Part shown: positions 42,057 to 48,267 of the stretch, in pieces
Position numbering within the stretch: position 1 is the stretch's first letter
Layout of the letters: each line of letters starts with the position of its first letter
Assembly: GCA_051881435.1 (NCBI GenBank)
Contig: JBJEPW010000042.1
Span: forward strand, 1 to 64,000
Direction of reading: 5' to 3'
Length of the DNA: 64,000 nt
Origin: Fimenecus sp051881435
Lineage (GTDB): Bacteria > Bacillota > Clostridia > Oscillospirales > Acutalibacteraceae
Position numbers and translations under genes: made by a program
The notes under the pieces: generated by a model
Seen by the model: the letters and a program-made list of their open reading frames with translations, nothing else
What the model was told of the DNA's origin: nothing
Database searches by the model: none

Positions 42057-42140
42057 TTCATTGATTTGCTTTTGTTCATCAATTTGGAATTCAATTAAAA
42101 TGCAGTAAAGAATTGTTAGAATAATTAACCAAATTTTCAT
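41970..42140 (-). CDS. Tiny single-helix membrane protein
   Basis: 56 residues: N-terminal hydrophobic segment MKIWLIILTILYCILI, then an acidic/basic coil (DEQKQINELEERKQDRLD) and a polar tail ending NSTE. The AAGGAGGTG site 5-6 nt before the ATG is strong, which argues that it is real although it overlaps the end of the plus-strand gene. It follows the cro-like gene on the same strand, so it may be in the early transcript. Confidence 0.68.
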   Translation of the reverse strand: MKIWLIILTILYCILIEFQIDEQKQINELEERKQDRLDFVTKETDNKTDNPTNSTE

Positions 42141-42187
42141 ACTTTCACCTCCTTAAAGGCGCTGTAAGATATTTTGAAAGTATGTGT

Positions 42188-42424
42188 TTAGCCATTTTGG
42201 CTATCGCAATCGCAAAAAAAATATTCATCTTTATCAGAAATGTGGAGCAATTTACATAATGCTTTTATTTCACTAGCTTTGAATTCAGCTTTGTTATTTA
42301 ATTTAGTATTAAATGTCTGTTGAGATATATCAATTTTATCTGCGATTTTTTCCTGCGTAAAATTATTCTCCAATAGTTTAGCTTTTAACTTTGTAGTATT
42401 GGTTAATTTTGGTGTTACTTTCAA
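42188..42424 (-). CDS. Cro-like HTH repressor
   Basis: 78 residues from a TTG at 42424 (AAGGAGG at 8-nt spacing); longer open frame discarded. The HTH is FTQEKIADKIDISQQTFNTKL, followed by EFKASEIKALCKLLHISDKD, similar to the DUF739/Cro family of Firmicutes phages. It is transcribed divergently from the CI-like repressor; its promoter and operators overlap those of CI. A full operator copy is also at its 3' end (42189-42203). Confidence 0.85.
   Translation of the reverse strand: MKVTPKLTNTTKLKAKLLENNFTQEKIADKIDISQQTFNTKLNNKAEFKASEIKALCKLLHISDKDEYFFCDCDSQNG
42189..42203. promoter_or_regulatory. Operator copy inside the cro-like gene 3' end
   Basis: TAGCCATTTTGGCTA, identical to the operator at 42441-42455. 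A downstream auxiliary operator could allow looping. Confidence 0.7.
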
Positions 42425-42440
42425 TGGGCTCACCTCCTTA

Positions 42441-42549
42441 TAGCCATTTTGGCTACAAAACAAGAATATCACCCATTAGCCATTTTGTCAATAGTTTTTT
42501 TGAAATTTTATCAAAAAAAGTTGACAAAGTGGCTATTTTATGGTATTCT
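42441..42549. promoter_or_regulatory. Lambda-like divergent promoter/operator region
   Basis: Two mirror-image promoters. For cro (minus): TTGACA at 42486-42491, 17-nt spacer, TATTCT at 42463-42468. For cI (plus): TTGACA at 42521-42526, 17-nt spacer, TATTCT at 42544-42549. Operators: OA TAGCCATTTTGGCTA (42441-42455), OB TAGCCATTTTGTCAA (42477-42491, over the cro -35) and OC, inverted TAGCCACTTTGTCAA (42521-42535, over the cI -35). Repressor and Cro probably compete here. Confidence 0.85.
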
Positions 42550-42565
42550 GTACCCGGTGATATGA

Positions 42566-43201
42566 ATGACTATTTATGATAAAATAAAATATTTACGGGA
42601 AAAGCAAGGACTTTCACAACAAGAACTTGCTGAAAAAGTTGGTTTTAAAACTGCTTCTGCTGTTAATAAAATAGAGCTTGGATTAAGGGATATTAACCAA
42701 ACTAAAATCTTGGCTTTTTCAAAAGCCCTTGGAACTACACCTGGTTATCTTCTCAGCGATAATGATGAAGAGGAATCTTTAAATTATGAAAACTTTCCTA
42801 ATGCACTACCGCTTCCAAAAACAGTTAAAAGACCTCGCTTAGGAACAATCGCCTGCGGCGAACCCATATTAACAGAAGAAAACTTTGAGGGATACGATGA
42901 TGTCCCCGAAAACATAAAATGTGATTTTACTCTTCAATGTCAAGGGGATAGCATGATAAATGCCCGAATCAACGATGGGGACATTGTGTACATAAAGTGT
43001 CAGCCTACTGTTGAAAACGGGCAAATAGCTGCTGTTATGGTTAATAATGAAACAACACTGAAAAGAGTTTTTTTGTATCAGGATAAAGTTATCTTACAAG
43101 CTGAAAATCCCAAGTATGAACCTTGGGTATATGTCGGTGAAGAATTAAATAGCATCCGTATCCTTGGTAAAGCCGTTGGCTTTTTCAGTTATCTGAAATA
43201 A
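42566..43201 (+). CDS. CI-like phage repressor (HTH plus S24 protease)
   Basis: 211 residues. An XRE HTH (LSQQELAEKVGFKTASAVNKIE, about 16-37, in pieces) is joined to a LexA/S24 domain. The predicted self-cleavage bond is Cys97-Gly98 (TIACGEP), the nucleophile is Ser129 (GDSM) and the general base Lys166 (TLKRVF). DNA damage would trigger RecA-assisted cleavage and induction of the early genes. The C-terminal dimerisation part is intact. Confidence 0.92.
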   Translation: MTIYDKIKYLREKQGLSQQELAEKVGFKTASAVNKIELGLRDINQTKILAFSKALGTTPGYLLSDNDEEESLNYENFPNALPLPKTVKRPRLGTIACGEPILTEENFEGYDDVPENIKCDFTLQCQGDSMINARINDGDIVYIKCQPTVENGQIAAVMVNNETTLKRVFLYQDKVILQAENPKYEPWVYVGEELNSIRILGKAVGFFSYLK

Positions 43202-43241
43202 AACTACCAGTCAAATAAGTTATATTCAGAACGGAGTTATT

Positions 43242-44114
43242 ATGTCTTTGTTTTCAAAAATAAAAAGGAAAATAGTTATAAAGCAAATAGATTTTAATTC
43301 AATAGAAGGAATAAGAGCAATACCTGTTCCTAAGAAGAAGGCAAAGTATCAAGACCATGATATAAAAGAAGATATTGAATACATTTTGCAGAGAAAAGCA
43401 ACCGAGTTTAAGAAAGCTGGTAAAATGGATTTAGCGATTGAATGTTTGAAAAAATCGAATGAAATTATGCCATATTCTGCGTATATGTATACATTAGAAG
43501 ACTATTATAGATTGGTTGACTTTTTAAAACAGGCGCGAAGATTTGACGAAGCGAGAGAGACGGAACAAAAACTTGATTTGATGTTCGGTGGAAATTCTAT
43601 GTGCAACGATGATAAAAAGGCTATAATAAATTCTTTGCTCCAAGAAGCTAAAATGTTAGGTACAGACCTTGTTGAAATGAGCGAACATCATTGCACTTGT
43701 GGAGAATGTGCAAAATATCAAGGAAGAGTTTTTTCACTAACAGGAAAAAGTAAAAAATTTCCTAAAATACCTGATGAGTTTTTTATTTATGGTGGAATAC
43801 ATGAGGGATGCCGTCATTCTTTTTACCTATATTTAAAAGGTAGCACTCCTACATACCATAAAAATATAGTTCAATATAGTAACCGACCATTTGTGGATAA
43901 CCGTTCAAAAGCAGAAAAAGAGCAATATGAGGCTGAACAAAAAGCACAACAGGATTTAATGAAAGATAGAGAGAACTACGATTGGCTTTGGGAGAATTTG
44001 GGTGATATTGCCCCTAAATCATTCTCTGGATATAGAAGAATGAAGAACAGTAACTCTAAAAATTTCCAAAAATTATGTAAAGCAGCAGAAGAAAAAGGGA
44101 AAAAAATAATTTAA
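43242..44114 (+). CDS. Accessory phage protein with minor-capsid-like Cys/His domain
   Basis: 290 residues. The N-terminal half (about 30-130) is helical and TPR-like (KATEFKKAGKMDLAIECLKK, RRFDEARETEQKLD). The middle has HHCTCGECAKYQGRVFSLTG followed by KFPKIPDEFFIYGGIHEGCR and H, a C/H pattern reminiscent of the phage minor head/MuF C-terminal domain, which otherwise sits on head proteins. The C-terminal part is coiled coil. It lies beside the repressor as a likely lysogenic cargo gene. Role unknown. Confidence 0.65.
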   Translation: MSLFSKIKRKIVIKQIDFNSIEGIRAIPVPKKKAKYQDHDIKEDIEYILQRKATEFKKAGKMDLAIECLKKSNEIMPYSAYMYTLEDYYRLVDFLKQARRFDEARETEQKLDLMFGGNSMCNDDKKAIINSLLQEAKMLGTDLVEMSEHHCTCGECAKYQGRVFSLTGKSKKFPKIPDEFFIYGGIHEGCRHSFYLYLKGSTPTYHKNIVQYSNRPFVDNRSKAEKEQYEAEQKAQQDLMKDRENYDWLWENLGDIAPKSFSGYRRMKNSNSKNFQKLCKAAEEKGKKII

Positions 44115-44126
44115 GGAGTAATAAAA

Positions 44127-44864
44127 ATGGCAAAAAAGACTTGTATCGTATGTGGAAAAGAGCTTGGTATGCTGTCCTCGAAAACGGCTATTTCAGATGG
44201 CGTTGTATGTTCCGATTGTTTAAAAAGAGCAGGCATCAATCATTTTTCTAATGGAAGCGCTTATAATGGAACGACAATTAAAGAATTGCTGTCCCGCCGA
44301 ATGGTAATTGTTAATTCATTTTCGCCTACAAAGAAAGTTGGAACATATATCTCAATAGACGAAAATCACGAGAGTTTTAAAATCGGTAAAGATATTTTTT
44401 CATATGATAATTTGTTAAGCTTTGAGCTTATTGAGGATGGAGAGTCTATAACCAAGGGCGGATTAGGCAGAGCAGTCGCAGGCGGATTGCTTTTTGGCGG
44501 TGTCGGTGCAATTGTCGGCGGTGTTACAGGAGGTAAAAAGACAAAGGGAGTATGTACCTCAATGAAAATAAGAGTAACATTGCAAAATGCCCATACCGAT
44601 ACTGCTTATATCAATTTCATAATGACTGAAACTAAGAAAGGCAGTATTTTATATCAGGCGGCGCAGACCAACTCTCAATCTTGCATTTCCGCATTGGAAA
44701 ACATTGCCGCCAAAGTATCAGCAAAAGCTGCATTTGCACAGGTTGAAGCTCCGCAAAGTTCGTCTGCTGCGGATGAAATACTGAAATTCAAGCAGCTTAT
44801 GGATGCAGGAATTATCACAAAAGAAGAGTTTGAAGCAAAGAAACAGCAACTCCTCGAAATTTAA
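44127..44864 (+). CDS. DUF4428-SHOCT protein
   Basis: 245 residues. Zinc-ribbon-like N-terminus (CIVCGKELGML and CSDCLKRAG, about 5-40), a central Gly-rich hydrophobic stretch (AVAGGLLFGGVGAIVGGVTG, about 117-136), and a C-terminal SHOCT motif (ILKFKQLMDAGIITKEEFEA). Proteins of this layout recur beside integrases in Firmicutes prophages and may help membrane or oligomer assembly. Function unproven. AAGGAG precedes the ATG. Confidence 0.82.
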   Translation: MAKKTCIVCGKELGMLSSKTAISDGVVCSDCLKRAGINHFSNGSAYNGTTIKELLSRRMVIVNSFSPTKKVGTYISIDENHESFKIGKDIFSYDNLLSFELIEDGESITKGGLGRAVAGGLLFGGVGAIVGGVTGGKKTKGVCTSMKIRVTLQNAHTDTAYINFIMTETKKGSILYQAAQTNSQSCISALENIAAKVSAKAAFAQVEAPQSSSAADEILKFKQLMDAGIITKEEFEAKKQQLLEI

Positions 44865-44937
44865 CAACGGACATCAAATTTACATAAAAAAACCGCCCAT
44901 CTGCGCCAACAGATGAACGGTTCTATAAACGGTCTGA

Positions 44938-44986
44938 GTGTGATACAAACAAACCGGCTCGTCAAAGCGTTTTAATTGTATCACAC
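44938..44986. repeat. Inverted repeat upstream of the integrase gene
   Basis: GTGTGATACAA (44938-44948) and TTGTATCACAC (44976-44986) with a 27-nt loop, 53 bp before the integrase ATG. Could be a regulatory hairpin or binding site. A CCGCCCATCTG/CAGATG-rich hairpin about 44892-44922 ends the SHOCT transcript. Confidence 0.6.
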
Positions 44987-45038
44987 CCGGGCTTAAAAAT
45001 CAAGTCTCGGGCATTTTTATGCCCAAAGGAGTGATACT

Positions 45039-46103
45039 ATGCCTAAAAAAAGAAAAGACGGCAACTATGAAAAAGTGATAAGCTTTGAAATTAAAGGTCA
45101 AAAAATAAGAAAACACTTTTATTATAAAGATGAATTTGACCTTGTGGAAAAAGTCAATGGTTTCAAAGCAAAATTGGAAGAGCAACAAAAGGTATATTTT
45201 GAATATATCGCCGATAAATGGTATGAAAGTCATTGCGAAGAGGTTGAGGGCGGCACTCAAATATGCTATAAGCCTGCCTATAATCGTGCTATAGACGCTT
45301 TTAGTGGAAAAGAAATAAAAGACATTACCCCACTTGATATAAAGCGAATTTTAGACCGTATGGCAAAACAGAGGTATTCTGCACAGACCGTTAGAGTGCA
45401 ACGCATCGTTTTAAACCTGATATTCAAATATGCGGTGTTAAATGAATACATTGACATAAATCCTGTTTCTGCTGTATCTGTTCCGAGAAACCTTCCTAAG
45501 GCTAAAAGAGAGCTTCCTACTGACGATGAAATAGAAACAGTAATGAAATCCGCTGATGCTCCATTTGGTATGTTTGCTTATTTAATTTTATTTACAGGGT
45601 GCCGCAGAGGCGAGGCTCTCGCGCTTCAATGGAAAGATGTAGATTTCAAACGTAAAACTATAAGCATAAGCAAAAGTGTAAATTATAGCGGCATGAATCA
45701 GAATATTCCTGTTCTCTCCCCTCACCCGAAAAGCGATGCCGGCATAAGAGAGGTTATGATGCTCGACTGTCTTGAAAACAGATTGATTGAAATGGCCGAA
45801 AACCAGCCTGAGGAATACTTTATCTTCGGAGGAGCAGAGCCGCTGACAAAATCGGCATTACGCAAACGATGGCAGAAATATCAAAAAGAAACAAATACCA
45901 CCTTTACGCCCCATCAACTCCGTCACGCCTATGCAACCATTCTTTACGATGCAGAAATTGATGAGAAAGTAGCGCAGGGACTTATGGGACATTCCACCAT
46001 TCAGCTGACAAGAGATATTTACACGCACGTGCGTATGGACCGTAAGAAAGCAGCTGCGGAAACATTAAATGAGTATATAAATATCAAAAGGCAGAGCATA
46101 TAA
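45039..46103 (+). CDS. int: Tyrosine recombinase (phage integrase)
   Basis: 354 residues. N-terminal arm-binding part (about 1-50), core SAM-like domain (about 50-145), then the catalytic domain: Arg189 (TGCRRGE), Lys231 (HPKSDAG), His292-x-x-Arg295 (PHQLRHAYAT), His318 (GHST) and nucleophile Tyr328 (RDIYTH). All catalytic residues are present, so the enzyme should be active. Located about 150 bp from the intact tRNA-Lys, the normal place for an integrase that uses a tRNA 3' end. GGAGTG precedes the ATG. Confidence 0.95.
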   Translation: MPKKRKDGNYEKVISFEIKGQKIRKHFYYKDEFDLVEKVNGFKAKLEEQQKVYFEYIADKWYESHCEEVEGGTQICYKPAYNRAIDAFSGKEIKDITPLDIKRILDRMAKQRYSAQTVRVQRIVLNLIFKYAVLNEYIDINPVSAVSVPRNLPKAKRELPTDDEIETVMKSADAPFGMFAYLILFTGCRRGEALALQWKDVDFKRKTISISKSVNYSGMNQNIPVLSPHPKSDAGIREVMMLDCLENRLIEMAENQPEEYFIFGGAEPLTKSALRKRWQKYQKETNTTFTPHQLRHAYATILYDAEIDEKVAQGLMGHSTIQLTRDIYTHVRMDRKKAAAETLNEYINIKRQSI

Positions 46104-46115
46104 ACTCTGCCTCTT
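46090..46115 (+). terminator. Integrase terminator
   Basis: GGCAGAG/CTCTGCC stem followed by TCTTTCTTTT. Confidence 0.8.
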
Positions 46116-46118
46116 TCT

Positions 46119-46160
46119 TTTACGACACTATTTACGACATTTTTATGTACTTTTACGAAC
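46119..46160. repeat. Direct repeats near attR, possible integrase arm sites
   Basis: TTTACGACA at 46119-46127 and 46131-46139, and TTTACGAAC at 46152-46160, about 100 bp from the attachment core. Their spacing and location fit arm-type binding sites of tyrosine integrases. Confidence 0.5.
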
Positions 46161-46208
46161 TTTATTACACTTTTTTGTATTTGTGATTTGTAAAATAATA
46201 AAAATAAA

Positions 46209-46252
46209 AAACCTCACAATCCTTTGAAACATAAGGAATTACGAGGTTTTTA
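46209..46252 (-). terminator. Terminator carried by the element behind tRNA-Lys
   Basis: AACCTCGTAATTCCTT and its imperfect partner AAAGGATTGTGAGGTT, then T-rich sequence on the minus strand, directly after the tRNA CCA end. Confidence 0.8.
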
Positions 46253-46255
46253 AAG

Positions 46256-46303
46256 TGGTGATCCACCGGAGATTCGAACTCCGGACACCTTGATTAAAAG
46301 TCA
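46256..46303. other. attR: 48-bp attachment core within tRNA-Lys
   Basis: Identical to 32770-32817. Integration here restored the complete tRNA because the element carries the same 3' half. Confidence 0.92.
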
Positions 46304-46331
46304 AGTGCTCTGCCAACTGAGCTAGTGGATC
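46256..46331 (-). tRNA. tRNA-Lys (anticodon TTT)
   Basis: 76 nt with encoded CCA. Acceptor GATCCAC pairs with GTGGATC; D-arm GCTCAGTTGGCAGAGC; anticodon stem CTTGA/TCAAG around CTTTTAA with TTT at 46296-46298; T-arm CGGAG-TTCGAAT-CTCCG. The last 48 nt are supplied by the prophage attR. Confidence 0.97.
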
Positions 46332-46365
46332 ATATTACCCGACAAAGTCGGGTTAAAATTTAAAA

Positions 46366-46617
46366 TTAAACGAAAAGCATTACTACCCAAGCAACGAGCG
46401 CTAAAACAAAAAACGCTGCTGCAACAATTTTGGTTATAAAGCCTACTCTTGCCTCATTGGTTCTGCTTTTGTTTTTGCCGAAAAAGGATTCGGAAGAGCC
46501 ACCGGAAATGGCACCCGAAAGTCCCTGCTGATTACCCTCTTGCATAAGTACCAATACTATTATAACAACTGCAAGCAATATAAGAACTACACCGAAAGCT
46601 ATCTGAAGTGCCGGCAT
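46366..46617 (-). CDS. secG: Preprotein translocase subunit SecG
   Basis: 83 residues, two membrane helices: LQIAFGVVLILLAVVIIVLV and ITKIVAAAFFVLALVAWVVM. The loop NQQGLSGAISGGSSESFFGK is the SecG hallmark. It assists SecYEG in export. GGAGG lies 7-8 nt before the ATG at 46617; the longer frame upstream is not supported. Confidence 0.95.
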   Translation of the reverse strand: MPALQIAFGVVLILLAVVIIVLVLMQEGNQQGLSGAISGGSSESFFGKNKSRTNEARVGFITKIVAAAFFVLALVAWVVMLFV

Positions 46618-46800
46618 TTCTGATACCTCCAAACCTTGTATATTTAACAGCCTTGATATTCTATCATAAGCAAAGAAAAAAAGCAAGTCTTTTTTTATAA
46701 AAAGTACCATTTTTTTCAATGAATTAAGTAGATAGGACCGTAAATACTATTTTTGCAGACAGAAAGTGAAATCAATTTGCGTTTGCCGATACTGTCTGCT

Positions 46801-46824
46801 CGGCTGTCCTTTATCGGACAGCCG
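46801..46824. terminator. Hairpin downstream of the XRE gene
   Basis: CGGCTGTCC/GGACAGCCG perfect 9-bp stem. In the minus direction it follows the stop of the XRE gene at 46894 by about 70 bp; T-run is weak. Confidence 0.5.
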
Positions 46825-46893
46825 ATTAAGTTTTAACTATATATGTATAAAACTTAATACAAACTTTATTCTTCCGTTAAAATTGATAAAATA

Positions 46894-47145
46894 CTACAAA
46901 TCGATATCACTGCAATTATTTGTTTGTTTTTTTGGATAAGGCTCCGATACATCTGTAAGATTCAACAAATAATCCACGCTAACTCCATAGATGGAAGCAA
47001 TTTTTATAAGTGTTTCCGGCGTCATAGAATTAACACCGTTTTCATACGCTGCATATGTTCTTCTGTTGATAAATAGCATATCTGCAATATACTGTTGCGT
47101 CCAATCGTGATCTTCTCTTAATTCTCTAATTCTTTTCCAGCGCAT
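46894..47145 (-). CDS. XRE-family transcriptional regulator
   Basis: 83 residues: HTH in DWTQQYIADMLFINRRTYAAYE followed by YGVSVDYLLNLTD. It is divergent from the LRR protein gene. A perfect 16-bp inverted repeat lies 24 bp upstream of its start and contains the divergent gene's promoter, so it probably regulates itself and the LRR gene. Confidence 0.88.
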   Translation of the reverse strand: MRWKRIRELREDHDWTQQYIADMLFINRRTYAAYENGVNSMTPETLIKIASIYGVSVDYLLNLTDVSEPYPKKQTNNCSDIDL

Positions 47146-47169
47146 ATCATCACCGAAAATATTATATAC

Positions 47170-47214
47170 GCCATAAATTCTGCCATTGACTTTTGGCAGA
47201 ATTTATGGCATAAT
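47170..47214 (+). promoter_or_regulatory. Palindromic operator with embedded promoter
   Basis: GCCATAAATTCTGCCA (47170-47185) and TGGCAGAATTTATGGC (47194-47209) are exact inverse copies with an 8-nt spacer. The spacer holds the -35 TTGACT (47186-47191); the -10 CATAAT (47209-47214) is 17 nt downstream. Binding would occlude the promoter. Confidence 0.75.
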
Positions 47215-47246
47215 TTTAATATATTAAAAAGAAATAGGTGGTTTTA

Positions 47247-48182
47247 ATGAAAAAATATGCAATAATCATTGTTACCGTAATATTAGTTGCGGTCATTTCT
47301 GTTGCGGCAATAGTAAGCATTAACGCTTCCAAAGAATCAAGCAATACTCGTGGAAATAATAAACCAGATTCGAGCCCATCACGTATAGGAGAAGAAACAT
47401 TACAATACCCCGGCTCCAACAATGAATATGAGTATAAAGTATATGAAACATATGTAGAAATTGTATATTACACAGGAATAAATACAGATATTACCATTCC
47501 AAACGAAATTGATGGTCTTCCCGTAAAAGTCATTGGGCCCAGAGCTTTTTATGAAGAAACAAGCGTATATGAACCGATATCACATCGAAATGAGCTGACA
47601 AGTGTTGTATTACCTAAAAATCTAGTTGTAATATCAGAACAAGCTTTTTTCAGACAATCGTTAAAAGAAATATCATTTCCCGATAGCGTATTAACGATTG
47701 GAGATAGTGCATTTATCGGAAATGACTTTTTGTCAAACGTAAAATTTGGAAAATGCTTAACAGAAATAGGTGAATATGCCTTTCACAATTGTAATTTGCG
47801 GGGTGAAATTATTTTGCCAAACGGATTGCTTCATATAGGTGAACATGCATTTGATATTGAGGGAGACACCGGTTGGCACAACGATATCACTTATTATTAT
47901 ACCTCTTCTTATGTAGGTCAAGCAAAACTTCGCGGTGAAGCAACTTGCATTGAACGTACGGGACCTTATCCCCACGAAATTGATTTAAGCACGATAACGC
48001 TAATCGAGCCAGGAGATGCCACAATTATAGTTCCGCCATCTGTTGCTGAAATTGGCAGTGACGCATTTTTCTATCAATACAAACTTATTGCTGAAAAGGG
48101 TTCAGAAACAGTTCAGTACATTTACGATTCTCAACACAAATCATATTCCATATGTGATTCTGTTGATCAATACTATAAATAA
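47247..48182 (+). CDS. Secreted/membrane LRR_5 (BspA-like) protein
   Basis: 311 residues. N-terminal hydrophobic helix (about 4-26), a polar linker (SNTRGNNKPDSSPSR), then BspA-type leucine-rich repeats: VIGPRAFYEE, VISEQAFFRQSLKEISFPDS, VLTIGDSAFIGNDFLSNVKF and IGEYAFHNCNLRGEIILPNG. Such repeats bind host or matrix proteins. It may be controlled by the divergent XRE protein. AGGTGG and ATG at 47247. Confidence 0.8.
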   Translation: MKKYAIIIVTVILVAVISVAAIVSINASKESSNTRGNNKPDSSPSRIGEETLQYPGSNNEYEYKVYETYVEIVYYTGINTDITIPNEIDGLPVKVIGPRAFYEETSVYEPISHRNELTSVVLPKNLVVISEQAFFRQSLKEISFPDSVLTIGDSAFIGNDFLSNVKFGKCLTEIGEYAFHNCNLRGEIILPNGLLHIGEHAFDIEGDTGWHNDITYYYTSSYVGQAKLRGEATCIERTGPYPHEIDLSTITLIEPGDATIIVPPSVAEIGSDAFFYQYKLIAEKGSETVQYIYDSQHKSYSICDSVDQYYK

Positions 48183-48214
48183 TACAACAAACAAATCCAT
48201 TACATAAAAAGCAA

Positions 48215-48249
48215 GGACCATCTTACGACACAATTTCGTGAGATGGTCC
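48215..48249. terminator. Terminator between the LRR and topoisomerase genes
   Basis: GGACCATCTTACGA/TCGTGAGATGGTCC stem (one mismatch) with A and T-rich flanks, serving either convergent gene. Confidence 0.8.
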
Positions 48250-48267
48250 ATTTAATTATAGCCAATA

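Larger units (their letters stand above)
32770..46303. mobile_element. Degraded prophage integrated in tRNA-Lys
   Basis: Bounded by 48-bp direct repeats of the tRNA-Lys 3' half; one repeat-to-repeat unit is 13,486 bp. Contents by strand: a minus-strand block with ImmA-like protease, lysis genes, remnants and early genes (32.9-42.4 kb), then a plus-strand block with CI-like repressor, two accessory genes and the integrase (42.6-46.1 kb). The tyrosine integrase is adjacent to the intact tRNA. Lysis and early/control modules are present but packaging, head and tail genes are absent, so it cannot make particles unaided. Confidence 0.92.
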
